Shown one piece after another: positions 5,070 through 13,516 of a stretch of 17,837 bases of DNA. Source of the DNA: JAGVVZ01 sp964373165 (GTDB lineage: Archaea; Aenigmatarchaeota; Aenigmatarchaeia; CG10238-14); assembly GCA_964373165.1 (NCBI GenBank), contig CAYJTF010000013.1, positions 1-17,837 of the forward strand, given 5' to 3'. Position 1 is the first letter of the stretch, and each line of letters starts with the position of its first letter. The notes under the pieces are model-generated. The model searched no databases, was not told the DNA's origin, and was given only the letters and a program-made list of their open reading frames with translations. A program made the translations under genes and the position numbers.

Positions 5070-7418
5070 TCATACGATATTATGCATTCTCTTCAGATCT
5101 TTTTCCATTACCAACAAATCTTTTGGTATATCGACCTTTATTTCAGCTTTCAGGCTAAGATTTTTATCCTTCTTAGTTTTCCAAACATCTGTATTGAATT
5201 GAATTAGATTATCAGTTAATCCTCCTAATTTAAAGTCCCATTCTGCTTGTGGGAGTTCTTCCAAGTGCACACTCTCTTTCCCATATAATTCTCTCCATAT
5301 GTAATCAGCGATGAAAGGCGTCAAAGGAGCCAGTAATTTCAGAACAGTTTTCATGATTAAATGCAAGGTGTGCCAAGCGGCCTCTTGTTCGTCTTTACTG
5401 AAATTATCACCATATGCTCTTGGTTTGACCATTTCTACATAATTCGATGCAAACAAATTCCAAACAAAATTTCTTATTGCATTTGCAGCATCGCTGAATG
5501 CATATTCCTCATAATTTTTCTTTACGTTTGAAACCAAGGCATTTAATTCACTCAGAATCCATTTGTCTGAAGCCAACAGAGTTGCTTTTTTGACTTGTGG
5601 GAATCCTGAAATGAAACGTGTTACGTTCCACATCTTTGTCAAAAATTTAGAAGTCCCTTCTATTCTCTCAAACGAGCATCTTATGTCACCGCGTGTTATG
5701 TCACCCTCTAAAACACTCCATATCCTGAATGCCTCTGCACCGTATTTTTTCAAAATCTCTTGTGGATCAACAACATTCCCCAAGCTTTTGCTCATTTTTT
5801 CCCCTTTTTCATCAACAATATGCATGTGTATCCAAGCATCTTTGAACGGAGCTTTATTGTATAGATGGAAAGATTTCAGAACTGTATAGTAAAGCCAATT
5901 TCTGACTATCTCCTTCCCCTGAGGTCTCATTCCACATGGGAAATGTTTTTTGAAAAATTCTTTGTCCCATAAGTAACCTAAAATATAAGCCTCTGATGAT
6001 GAAGAATCAAACCACGTGTCAAACGTTCTGTCCTCTCCTCTGAACTCTGTTCCATTACATTTTGGACATTTTTTAATCGGGGGGTTTTCTTTCCATGGCT
6101 GATAGTATTTTCCTGATTCTGGCACATATACAAAATTGCATTTTTTACAGTACCACAATGGCACCTCAGTGCCATAATATCTCCTTCTAGACAGTACCCA
6201 ATCGATAGAAATGGAATCTATCCAGTCAAACAATATCTGCTTACTTTCTGGCGCAAAGAAACTTATTTCATTTGATATTTTCTTCAGTTCATTAACATAA
6301 TCTACTTGCTTTAGATAAAATTCTTTCAGCGCAACGAATTCAATAGGATTTTTGGATCTCCAACATACTGGTTGTCTGTTATCTATTTGATCCTGCTTTG
6401 TTATCAGATTAGCCTTTTTCAAATCATCTATTATATTTTTTCTAGCATCCTCAACAGCTAGCCCATTATACTCACCTGCATTCTCATTCATGAGTCCGTT
6501 TGTATTGATTGCATATGTGGGTTCAATACTCAACTCTCTCAATAACCTGACATCGCTAAAATCACCAAAACTGCATATCATAACAAGCCCGGAACCAAAA
6601 TCAAGTTTTGCATATGGATGTGATTTTATCTTGACCTCATGACCAAATATTGGAACTACTGCGGTTTTACCTTCCAATTTTTTGTATCTTTTATCATCAG
6701 GATTAAAAAGAATGATTTTACAAGAGCATAATAATTCTGGCCTTGTCGTCGCTATGATTATGTCTTCATCCGTTTCTTTGACTCTGAATTTTATGAAATT
6801 CAAGGAAGTTTTCCCTTCTTTATATTCGACTTCAGCATCAGCAATCGCCGTCCTGCATATAGAACAATAATTGGTGGGCTTCAAATCTTCATATATCAAT
6901 CCTTTCTTCCACAATTCAATGAATGTCTCTTGTGTCAGCTTTCTGTATTCCGGATCGTCTGTATCATATCTACCGCCAATATCATAATCAATTTTCCAAT
7001 CATTACAACTTAATCCAAGTTTTTTAAATGAGTCCAAGGAAGCATCACCCGCCTCTTCTAACATCTTTTTGCATTTTAGAATAAATTCTTCTCTTGGCGT
7101 TTCGTGCATAACTATTTTGAATATTTTCTCGGCCATGACCTCTATCGGCAATCCGTTCTTGTCCAGTCCCATCGGAAAGAGAACGTTAAATCCCATCATC
7201 CTTCTTGAACGGGCCATCATGTCCTGCCAAGTGTATGTATAAGCATGACCGATATGGATAGGTGTATTAACATAAGGTGGAGGCGTATCTATGCTATACA
7301 ACGGCTTTTTACTCTTTTTATCAAACTTGTATAGTTTTTCATCTTGCCATTTTTTAAACATTAATAGTTCTATATCAGGCTCCCATGCTTTCTGTTTTAT
7401 TTTAGATTTAAACTCCAT
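5070..7418 (-). CDS. valS: Valyl-tRNA synthetase
   Basis: A class Ia synthetase that charges tRNA-Val. The HIGH motif PIHIGHAYTYTWQD is at residues 53-66 and KMSKS at 541-545 (GEKMSKSLGNVVDPQEILKKYG). The CP1 editing domain is present (TTRPELL, then FGSGLVMICSFGDFSDV). Zinc-type Cys pairs are visible (YCSIC; WYCKKC; CPKC), as is the anticodon-binding helix bundle (SKFLTKMWNVTRFISGF). The 782-aa length is short for archaeal ValRS (about 860-890): it ends soon after the anticodon domain, with a reduced C-terminal arm. The ATG start is supported by a GGTG 5 nt upstream (7424-7427). The nucleoside phosphorylase lies 129 bp upstream on the same strand. The TGA stop shows that UGA normally terminates here. 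Confidence 0.95.
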   Translation of the reverse strand: MEFKSKIKQKAWEPDIELLMFKKWQDEKLYKFDKKSKKPLYSIDTPPPYVNTPIHIGHAYTYTWQDMMARSRRMMGFNVLFPMGLDKNGLPIEVMAEKIFKIVMHETPREEFILKCKKMLEEAGDASLDSFKKLGLSCNDWKIDYDIGGRYDTDDPEYRKLTQETFIELWKKGLIYEDLKPTNYCSICRTAIADAEVEYKEGKTSLNFIKFRVKETDEDIIIATTRPELLCSCKIILFNPDDKRYKKLEGKTAVVPIFGHEVKIKSHPYAKLDFGSGLVMICSFGDFSDVRLLRELSIEPTYAINTNGLMNENAGEYNGLAVEDARKNIIDDLKKANLITKQDQIDNRQPVCWRSKNPIEFVALKEFYLKQVDYVNELKKISNEISFFAPESKQILFDWIDSISIDWVLSRRRYYGTEVPLWYCKKCNFVYVPESGKYYQPWKENPPIKKCPKCNGTEFRGEDRTFDTWFDSSSSEAYILGYLWDKEFFKKHFPCGMRPQGKEIVRNWLYYTVLKSFHLYNKAPFKDAWIHMHIVDEKGEKMSKSLGNVVDPQEILKKYGAEAFRIWSVLEGDITRGDIRCSFERIEGTSKFLTKMWNVTRFISGFPQVKKATLLASDKWILSELNALVSNVKKNYEEYAFSDAANAIRNFVWNLFASNYVEMVKPRAYGDNFSKDEQEAAWHTLHLIMKTVLKLLAPLTPFIADYIWRELYGKESVHLEELPQAEWDFKLGGLTDNLIQFNTDVWKTKKDKNLSLKAEIKVDIPKDLLVMEKDLKRMHNIV

Positions 7419-7547
7419 ATTAACACCAATAACAATTATTAGATTTTAGGATGAGAAGTTTAAAAACACGATTAAGTGAAGCGTCAATATTGTAATACCC
7501 GGCTTTCACCCATCTTAAACACTTTATAGAGATACCATAAGAACTAT

Positions 7548-8438
7548 TTAAGAGTTTCTAGAATCAAGACCGTACATTCTCTTCAAAGCTTCCAAAGCTA
7601 TCTTTCCAATTTTTATTTCCCCCTCATGTATTTGTTCAGTTGTAGCAAATTCATTTCTAACTCTATCAGCAACAACCAAACATAGACCACCCGCTTTAGC
7701 ATTGTGTAATAAAGCTAGGGTTAGCAATACAGATGCCTCCATTTCGAAAATCAGAGCGTCAGTTCCATCAACAACTTCACTATATCTTTTTTCCATTTCT
7801 GCACGCATATAAGGTGTTATTTGTTCCGTCCATGGTCTTCCCTGTCCTAAATAAAAATCTGTTGTTGTGCATGCGGGACCTACATGCAGATTTTGATCTT
7901 GTTTGTAACCTAATTGTGTGGCGGCATCAACAAGAAATTCTGTCAATTGTTGATCAGCTAATGCTCTGAATTCTGGTTCTACATAGAGGTGAGTATAGCC
8001 ATCAAATCTTCGTATACCTTCGTTTATAATTACTATATCCCCTACACGTTGTCCTCTTATAGATCCACAGGTGCCTGCTCTAATTAGTCTATCACACCCT
8101 ATTTCTAATAATTCTGTTATTATAATTCCAGCTGAACCGGGACTCATTCCAGTTGCTGCGGCTGAAAAGCGCATATCTTCATAACTACTATTAATAATTC
8201 TGTTTCCTCTTTTTGTAGACACAACTTGATATGGATTAAGTGGCCAGAATGGCAAACCATATAGATGTTCAAAAAATCCAGGATGCCAATTGGGTCTGTT
8301 TGAATGCTCGATGCCAATTCTTGCAACTCTATCTGGATCACCTGGAACCAATATATATCTAGATAAATCTCCATAAGCGCAATCTATATGATATTGTCTT
8401 CCGACAGTTGTTGTGGGAATAGAAGCGGATATTGCCAT
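7548..8438 (-). CDS. udp: NP-I family nucleoside phosphorylase (uridine phosphorylase-like)
   Basis: A 296-aa phosphorolytic enzyme (nucleoside + Pi to base + pentose-1-phosphate). It shows the PNP_UDP_1 pattern: phosphate loop VPGDPDRVARI (31-41), ATGMSPGSAGIIITEL (95-110), IRAGTCGSIRG (119-129), a substrate segment GPACTTTDFY (187-196), and the ribose-binding FEMEAS (231-236). ADRVRNE (257-263) sits where the base-catalytic Asp lies in this family. Overall it is closest to uridine phosphorylase-like members; a hexameric purine nucleoside phosphorylase specificity is possible. The N-terminus before the phosphate loop is 27 residues. No Shine-Dalgarno is present; a TATA-like GATAAAAT (minus strand, about 8457-8466) about 25 nt upstream suggests a leaderless mRNA. 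A candidate shared operator lies at 8473-8491. Confidence 0.9.
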   Translation of the reverse strand: MAISASIPTTTVGRQYHIDCAYGDLSRYILVPGDPDRVARIGIEHSNRPNWHPGFFEHLYGLPFWPLNPYQVVSTKRGNRIINSSYEDMRFSAAATGMSPGSAGIIITELLEIGCDRLIRAGTCGSIRGQRVGDIVIINEGIRRFDGYTHLYVEPEFRALADQQLTEFLVDAATQLGYKQDQNLHVGPACTTTDFYLGQGRPWTEQITPYMRAEMEKRYSEVVDGTDALIFEMEASVLLTLALLHNAKAGGLCLVVADRVRNEFATTEQIHEGEIKIGKIALEALKRMYGLDSRNS

Positions 8439-8472
8439 ATATTAATTAGTCATTTCATTATTTTATCATTTA

Positions 8473-8491
8473 TTTTATCTCAAATAGAAAA
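8473..8491 (-). promoter_or_regulatory. Candidate nucleoside-gene operator, second copy
   Basis: The minus strand reads TTTTCTATTTGAGATAAAA. It matches the guaB-upstream motif in 16 of 19 positions, 35 bp before the phosphorylase ATG and immediately upstream of its TATA-like box. The right half-site is degenerate. Confidence 0.25.
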
Positions 8492-8527
8492 ATTAGTCAT
8501 AAATATATTGTATTTCCTGAAAATAGA

Positions 8528-8534
8528 TATAAAA
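8528..8534 (+). promoter_or_regulatory. TATA box TATAAAA for the 61-aa gene
   Basis: It is centred about 25 nt before ATG 8556, the spacing of a leaderless archaeal transcript. It supports expression of the small gene, which has no Shine-Dalgarno. Confidence 0.5.
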
Positions 8535-8555
8535 TTGTTCACATAAATTTGATTG

Positions 8556-8741
8556 ATGACAGAAGAAAAAAACATCATAGAAAAAACTTATGAACCCACA
8601 TGCGATCACATGCATAGATATCCACATCTGTATTTCCCTGTAACAAGAGACACTCCTTCTTATCTTATTGAAGAAAGAAAGAAATTTTGGCGTTTAATAA
8701 GTGAAAGAAATTTTGAAGAAACAAGAAGAAGGTGGCCATAA
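8556..8741 (+). CDS. Small uncharacterised protein (61 aa)
   Basis: MTEEKNIIEKTYEP begins a charged soluble protein with CDHMHRYPH in the middle and a basic/aromatic end (KKFWRLISERN, then ETRRRWP). No family is recognised. It has no membrane segment and no signal peptide. The Cys/His cluster (C, H, H, H within nine residues) could bind metal, but the pattern is not a known finger. A well-placed TATA box precedes the ATG and a T6 tract (8742-8747) follows the stop, so it looks like an independent transcription unit, divergent from the nucleoside phosphorylase. A TTG directly before the ATG adds nothing. It could be a chance frame, but the promoter and terminator context argues for a gene. Confidence 0.55.
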   Translation: MTEEKNIIEKTYEPTCDHMHRYPHLYFPVTRDTPSYLIEERKKFWRLISERNFEETRRRWP

Positions 8742-8747
8742 TTTTTT
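8742..8747 (+). terminator. Oligo-T terminator after the 61-aa gene
   Basis: T6 directly follows the TAA stop. There is no hairpin, as expected for an archaeal U-tract terminator. Confidence 0.3.
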
Positions 8748-8774
8748 ATAAAGTAACGATCTATGTAAACAAAT

Positions 8775-9494
8775 TCAGAAAAATTTTTCCAGTCCAGCTT
8801 TCAAATCCTTCTCTGTATCTATCAATGTTAAACCATTATTCAATGTTAAACCGACATTAAACACCGGAACTGAATCTATCCACACTTGCTTTTTACCCCG
8901 ATGAGAGTGACCACATAAAACAATATCGGGCTTTCTTTCTATTATAACTTTTTCAAAAAATCTACTTCCCATTTCTGGAAACTGCACTGGGTTTTCACCT
9001 TCAAGTATTTTATATGTGGGGACATAATGAGTCATCAGAATTTTAAAATCGACATCTAGGTCATTTAACAACATAGATATTTTTTCTATACGATCTCTAT
9101 AATGCTCAGTTATGCCTGGTATGTTTTTTGATTGCCAGAATGTGGGTCTATCCAGAGACCCTTTGGTTCCGACAACACCTATTTTTTTATCGTGAATGTC
9201 AAAAACAATACTTTCATCCTCTAAAAAAATAATTTCTGGGTTTTCTTTTTTCATTAATTCGGTATTTTCGGGTCCATATTCAGAATTGCCAAAACAAGAA
9301 ACTATGGGACAATTAATTTTTCCAAATAAAGAGTTGTAGATCTTCCTGTATTCCAACACAAGGCCTCTATCTACTATATCACCGACCAAAAGAAACAAAT
9401 CGGGTTTTTTATTATCAATATGCAAGTCTAACGATTTTACAAATAGATCAAAAAATTTGGGCGAATGAATATCGCTAACAGCAGCTATTAACAT
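8775..9494 (-). CDS. Calcineurin-like metallophosphoesterase
   Basis: A 239-aa soluble binuclear-metal phosphoesterase. The motifs in order are SDIH (D8, H10), GDIVDRG (38-44), GNSEYG (69-74; the family often has GNHE or GNCD), MTHYVPT (H156) and CGHSHRG (H196, H198). This compact form resembles the YfcE/MJ0936-like phosphodiesterases, which act on small phosphodiesters or remain uncharacterised; the substrate cannot be inferred. A TATA-like TAAATAAAT on the minus strand (about 9515-9523) suggests its own leaderless promoter. It lies downstream of the alkaline-phosphatase-superfamily gene on the same strand, and the two may act in one phosphate-ester pathway. Confidence 0.9.
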   Translation of the reverse strand: MLIAAVSDIHSPKFFDLFVKSLDLHIDNKKPDLFLLVGDIVDRGLVLEYRKIYNSLFGKINCPIVSCFGNSEYGPENTELMKKENPEIIFLEDESIVFDIHDKKIGVVGTKGSLDRPTFWQSKNIPGITEHYRDRIEKISMLLNDLDVDFKILMTHYVPTYKILEGENPVQFPEMGSRFFEKVIIERKPDIVLCGHSHRGKKQVWIDSVPVFNVGLTLNNGLTLIDTEKDLKAGLEKFF

Positions 9495-9551
9495 ATGCCT
9501 AAATATAATTAGAACAAGGATTTATTTAGTATAGTATGCTTCCTTAAGATA

Positions 9552-9567
9552 AATTTTATATAAAATT
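9552..9567. repeat. Perfect 16-bp A/T palindrome between two phosphoesterase genes
   Basis: AATTTTATATAAAATT is fully symmetric, 20 bp after the stop of the 447-aa gene and 57 bp before the metallophosphoesterase start. It could be a hairpin at the end of the upstream transcript. Pure A/T symmetry is common in such sequence. Confidence 0.3.
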
Positions 9568-9587
9568 ATTCTAATAATTTGTTTGAT

Positions 9588-10931
9588 TTATGGATAAAAT
9601 ACAACTTCAAACCTCTCCATTTGTATTCCGCCTAATCCGGCATGAGTAGATATTTGATCTTCAAAGCAAACAACTTCTTTGCCGTCAAAATCACCGAACA
9701 AGATTATATCTGCCTGATTCTTCATTTTTGCCCATTTCTCCAATTTTTTAATTTCGTAAGAACTTAGCAAATATTTATGCATAGGATTTTTTTCTCTTCC
9801 AAAATACGATATTTTCTTGTTATTTTTTTTAACTGCTACCATACCTATCCCATTCGCATTGATCAGTCTCTGTATCAAACCGGGATAAATTTTGTTAATT
9901 TCATTTTCACTTAGTCTGTGTTTAGAATCCCTGAAATAAATCAAAGACGTTGGTCCACCATCCAAAATTATAATCCTTGCTTTTGGATTTTTATCTTCCG
10001 AATAGTGTATATCTGGAAATTCCGCAATCAACTTTTTATCTAAATTCAAATATTCTGACAATATATCTTCTAACCTTTTTTTATTCAATCTCTGAAATAT
10101 TTTAGAATATGTTTGTCCATGATCAGAGAATAATTTAACAACGTATCCTTTTCTGTTCGCCATAATAAGCAATTTTGTAATATACCCGTCCATCAACCTG
10201 AGTTCGTTAAATGTAAGCTTATTTTTGTTACCAAATCTGTGAGCCACCACGTCATAGCCTTCCCAATTCCAATATATCGGATGTGTTTCTTTCCTTATCT
10301 CATCAAACATTTTAGATATGGAATAATGGGGCAGTATACCTGTACCAAAAGACCTGGCTAAAATCAAGATTGGTTTTATTTTAACTCTATATTTGGGATC
10401 TATAGTCAACCAGCCCAAAAAATCCTCTTTCGTTTCAATAAAAATGTGTTTAATAACATTCAACGCTAGCGCTGGCTTATTTACAAAGCTATATTCCAAG
10501 ACTTTTTTTAGTGATTTTTTAATAGATGTTTCAGATTTAGCATTGGTGCTCATAGACAGAGATGAAACATTGCTACTTCCGCCAGAAAATATTGAATCAA
10601 ATACTACTCCACGCGTAAATTTTCCATGTTTTTTCATCTGTATTTGTCCTTCCAGTTCAAATATTAAATCCCCAAATGATGCGCTTATTAATCTGTCTTT
10701 TTTCTTTATATACCATCTGTAGCCTAGTATATTCTCGCTAAGCCCATAAAAAAGTTTGGCTTGAAAAATAACGGTAGAACTAGGTAAAACAGTTCTTTTT
10801 TTGAGAATATCCACATTTTTTATTTCTAAGTATTTTTTTAAATGCGGCATGTATCCATCTTCTAAGGCCTTTTTCAATATGGAATAAGAAAGACCGTCTA
10901 TCTGAAGATATATTATTTTATTCTTTTTCAA
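9588..10931 (-). CDS. Alkaline-phosphatase-superfamily phosphodiesterase/nucleotide pyrophosphatase-like protein
   Basis: A 447-aa cytoplasmic-looking protein with the scattered metal ligands of the type I phosphodiesterase/NPP fold. IDGLS gives D12. The nucleophile region is TVLPSSTVIFQ, with T53 in the position of the NPP catalytic Thr. GYDVVAHRFG supplies D227 and H231, MDGY supplies D248, SDHGQ supplies D270 and H271, and STHAGLGG supplies H430. All six expected ligands are therefore present. There is no signal peptide and no membrane segment, unlike many relatives. TTG (10929-10931) is the start: the next Met (residue 28) would remove D12, and a GGTGA Shine-Dalgarno lies upstream (10939-10943). 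The substrate is unknown. Confidence 0.85.
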   Translation of the reverse strand: MKKNKIIYLQIDGLSYSILKKALEDGYMPHLKKYLEIKNVDILKKRTVLPSSTVIFQAKLFYGLSENILGYRWYIKKKDRLISASFGDLIFELEGQIQMKKHGKFTRGVVFDSIFSGGSSNVSSLSMSTNAKSETSIKKSLKKVLEYSFVNKPALALNVIKHIFIETKEDFLGWLTIDPKYRVKIKPILILARSFGTGILPHYSISKMFDEIRKETHPIYWNWEGYDVVAHRFGNKNKLTFNELRLMDGYITKLLIMANRKGYVVKLFSDHGQTYSKIFQRLNKKRLEDILSEYLNLDKKLIAEFPDIHYSEDKNPKARIIILDGGPTSLIYFRDSKHRLSENEINKIYPGLIQRLINANGIGMVAVKKNNKKISYFGREKNPMHKYLLSSYEIKKLEKWAKMKNQADIILFGDFDGKEVVCFEDQISTHAGLGGIQMERFEVVFYP

Positions 10932-11032
10932 GATTTAATCACCAGTCAATTGAAATATGAATAGGCTTCATTCTCTTTAAGTGTTGTTAGTAAAAGAATA
11001 AGAAATTGCTCTCTAAATACTTTATAGATAGT

Positions 11033-11224
11033 ATGAATCCAGCACCATATCGATCAGACGGCTCTTCTATCGGTATTTATGGAGTAATAGGTGGACTATC
11101 CAGTCTGATGGCATATGGAGCATTTACATATTTATCCAACATCTACGCCAACGATATGCATACAATAATTGCTGTTATACTGGGATCTATCATAGGAGGA
11201 ATTTATGGTAGTATGAGAGGATAA
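11033..11224 (+). CDS. Small two-helix membrane protein, function unknown
   Basis: 63 aa from ATG 11033, starting MNPAPYRSDGSSIGIYGVIG. It has two hydrophobic segments (about residues 12-32 and 38-60). Both contain Gly/Ser/Ala small-residue spacing (GVIGGLSSLMAYG; ILGSIIGGIYGSMRG) as in glycine-zipper helices. The frame opens nine codons earlier at a TTG (11006), but the ATG is the more natural start. No Shine-Dalgarno is present. No family is recognised. It is followed in the same direction by a DUF1059-like gene 81 bp downstream. Confidence 0.55.
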   Translation: MNPAPYRSDGSSIGIYGVIGGLSSLMAYGAFTYLSNIYANDMHTIIAVILGSIIGGIYGSMRG

Positions 11225-11305
11225 TTTTTCTACCGATAGATTCTTTTAATACAAATAAAATCAAATTTCTTTAATAAAACAAACTCAATTATTTCAGGTG
11301 GAACA

Positions 11306-11485
11306 ATGGAATATTTTTTCAAATGTGATTGTGGTATCATAATAAGGTGTCAAGCGTCAAATGATATAGAGGGGCTACGGAGACTGGTTATTGATGGAAC
11401 TAAACATATGAAATCCGTGCATTCTGATATAAAAAATATGAAGAAAATAGAAGAAAGAATCAGAAATGAAATGAAAAGAAAGTGA
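11306..11485 (+). CDS. DUF1059-like small predicted metal-binding protein
   Basis: A 59-aa protein starting MEYFFKCDCGIIIRCQASND. It shows the DUF1059 layout: a short beta hairpin with two cysteines (CDC, and C15 after the hairpin), an Ala/Ser-rich linker, then a helix with HMKSVH (two His, residues 34 and 39) and a charged C-terminal helix. DUF1059 proteins are described as small metal-binding, often zinc-finger-like proteins of unknown role. An excellent Shine-Dalgarno, GGTG (11298-11301), lies 5 nt before the ATG. Confidence 0.75.
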   Translation: MEYFFKCDCGIIIRCQASNDIEGLRRLVIDGTKHMKSVHSDIKNMKKIEERIRNEMKRK

Positions 11486-11502
11486 TCCCAATAATCAAAT
11501 TC

Positions 11503-12366
11503 TTACGAAAGAGCAATCAATAAAGTACCCAAAATCATTATAATTGACCCCAATAATCTTTCTTTTATATTTTTTTCCTTAAAAACAAAATATCCTATCA
11601 AAACGCCGAAAATTATGCTCAATCTCTTTATCGATATTACATATGAAACATAAGCCATGTTAATTGCCATCATTTGAGTTATTAAACCGAAACCACCAAA
11701 AAACCCTATCGGAACTAATTTTTTTAGATCAGTATACACTAAACTTAAAGAATTCTTTGATTTTAATAAAGTCAATATAGATAAAACTATTATAAAAATC
11801 ACGTCTATAGATAAAACATAAAATGTCGGAGAAGAGTTTTTAATGGCAATCTTATCAAAATTAGCACCTAGTGCCCATATCAGAGCAACTATAAGCATTA
11901 ATCTTGGACCTTTTTCTGTCAATAGCATTTTAAATGGTTTCAAATATTCTTTAGATTTTTCTTTTATGTTGAGTACATAAGAACCTAATACAATTAGTAG
12001 AACGCCCGCTAATCCTAGCAAATTTGGAAACTCACCAACAATTATTGGGGATGATACTAGTAAAAATAAGGGTGTGAATGCTATAACAGGCAGCACGATA
12101 GACAGTTCTGACGACTCGATAGCTTTCATATATAGAACATGAGATATGGGACCTATAATACCTATTATAGCCAACACCGGCCAGAATCCAGGTTTGATTT
12201 CTGGAATGCCCGTGATTAATAAAGCAATGAAAAAAATAGGGAATGAAAAAAGCCAAAATGACAAAGAAACTGTATATACATCTATATTCTTTAGACTCTT
12301 TTTGCTGAAAAAATCTTTTATTGATTCGAAAAATGCTGATAAAAGGGATAATATTAGCCAAAACAT
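11503..12366 (-). CDS. EamA/DMT-superfamily transporter
   Basis: A 287-aa integral membrane protein of about ten hydrophobic helices in two repeated halves of five (EamA domain twice). The end of half 1 reads LAGVLLIVLGSYVLN; the end of half 2 reads YFVFKEKNIKERLLGS followed by IIMILGTLLIAL. The conserved EamA signature (a Glu near the end of helix 4, then a G-x-x-L-I-xxG helix) is seen in each half. It probably exports or imports small metabolites, with substrate unknown. It begins 28 bp after the stop of the upstream kinase gene on the same strand, so the two may be cotranscribed. Confidence 0.88.
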   Translation of the reverse strand: MFWLILSLLSAFFESIKDFFSKKSLKNIDVYTVSLSFWLFSFPIFFIALLITGIPEIKPGFWPVLAIIGIIGPISHVLYMKAIESSELSIVLPVIAFTPLFLLVSSPIIVGEFPNLLGLAGVLLIVLGSYVLNIKEKSKEYLKPFKMLLTEKGPRLMLIVALIWALGANFDKIAIKNSSPTFYVLSIDVIFIIVLSILTLLKSKNSLSLVYTDLKKLVPIGFFGGFGLITQMMAINMAYVSYVISIKRLSIIFGVLIGYFVFKEKNIKERLLGSIIMILGTLLIALS

Positions 12367-12394
12367 GTCTATAATTATATTATGGTATATTTAA

Positions 12395-13408
12395 TTACTT
12401 TAGTAGTCTTATTTCCTCGTTAATTAAATCCAAAGCTAAAGATAATTTATCATACAGTTTATAACGATGACGTAAAACAGCTTTAGAAATAGCAATTCTA
12501 AGTCTGTATATATCTAATCTCTTTTCAAAATCGCCAGGCAGATGTTTTATTCCAGTATAACCATTTAATAGTAGATTTAGTCTATCTCTAGAATAGAATG
12601 TAGACCAAAATGCGATATCAAATATTGGATCACCTGAAATGCAATCCTCCCAATCAACAACACCTGTTATTTTATTATCAGAAACCATTATGTTGTGATC
12701 ACAATAATCCCCATGAACTAGAACACCTTCATTTAATCTGATATTCTTTTTGTTATCTAAGAAAATTTTATTGATTATCTCTTGTTTTTTTGAAGAAATC
12801 AATTTTCTTTTTCTCAAATAATTAAGGTTTGAAGTGAATGACGAGAAAATATAATCTTCCCATTTGTTTAGGATTCCTTTAGTTTCTCCCTTCTTAGCTA
12901 ATTCGTTATCAAAAAATCCAAATCCTTTGGTTTTTATTTCATGGATTTTTGCTAGAATCTCGCCACATTGATATAATAGCATCTTTTCATTTTTTTCATT
13001 CAATGGCCACATACTTTCCATGTCTTTATCTTTCACAAAATCAGTCACCATAAAATCGAACGGATATTTTCTTCTTGTTGTATCTACAGCGTAAACATTA
13101 TAGCTTGGCAACCCGTTTTTCTTCAATTTATTTGATGCCCACCTTTCAACATAAAAATAATCATCACTCTTAGAAGTAACATTAGCTCTAACCACAATCG
13201 AGATATCTTGTAAATCAACTCTAAACAAAACGTGTTGTATGCCCCATGCTATTATCGGCGAAATCTTCATGGCATTGCATCTAAAATATTCTTTTATGAT
13301 ACAATCAATATAACTGGTAGGAAATTTTTCATATCTATGTTTTAGTTTCTTAATCTCGTCGTCTGAAAGTTTTGAATCAGTTTTAAGATAAAAAATATTT
13401 TTTCTCAT
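12395..13408 (-). CDS. Aminoglycoside phosphotransferase (APH)-family kinase
   Basis: A 337-aa protein-kinase-like small-molecule kinase. The catalytic loop is VHGDYCDHN (H232, D234, N239) and the metal-binding segment is GVVDWEDCISGDPIFDIAFW (D252), the standard APH/choline kinase signature. The N-lobe is seen around LFRVDLQDISIVVRAN. Family substrates include choline, ethanolamine, homoserine, fructosamine and antibiotics. Nothing here marks antibiotic resistance; a housekeeping metabolite kinase is likelier. It is paired with the downstream EamA transporter. It diverges from the PNP gene, with 108 bp between the start codons. Confidence 0.85.
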   Translation of the reverse strand: MRKNIFYLKTDSKLSDDEIKKLKHRYEKFPTSYIDCIIKEYFRCNAMKISPIIAWGIQHVLFRVDLQDISIVVRANVTSKSDDYFYVERWASNKLKKNGLPSYNVYAVDTTRRKYPFDFMVTDFVKDKDMESMWPLNEKNEKMLLYQCGEILAKIHEIKTKGFGFFDNELAKKGETKGILNKWEDYIFSSFTSNLNYLRKRKLISSKKQEIINKIFLDNKKNIRLNEGVLVHGDYCDHNIMVSDNKITGVVDWEDCISGDPIFDIAFWSTFYSRDRLNLLLNGYTGIKHLPGDFEKRLDIYRLRIAISKAVLRHRYKLYDKLSLALDLINEEIRLLK

Positions 13409-13468
13409 AAAGTTAATTGTATAAACGACGCTTTAATTTTAATCGAAAATTCGTTTGTTATTAGGTTG

Positions 13469-13487
13469 TTTCCTATTAAATAGAAAA
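13469..13487 (+). promoter_or_regulatory. Candidate nucleoside-gene operator, third copy, upstream of PNP
   Basis: TTTCCTATTAAATAGAAAA has 17 of 19 positions identical to the guaB-upstream site and is nearly palindromic. It lies 30 bp before ATG 13517, just upstream of an AT-rich TATA-like stretch (13491-13499). It could itself contain the TATA box (TTAAATAG), in which case the match would reflect promoter composition. Confidence 0.35.
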
Positions 13488-13516
13488 GGAATTTTTTAAC
13501 TTTGAAAATAAGAACT

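Noticed and set aside
12032..12361. Alternate-frame minus ORF of 109 codons in the EamA gene
   Set aside because: It overlaps the well-supported EamA frame on the same strand and shows no family features.
12395..13408. Antibiotic resistance gene
   Set aside because: The APH fold is shared by many metabolite kinases and nothing here points to aminoglycosides or to mobility.
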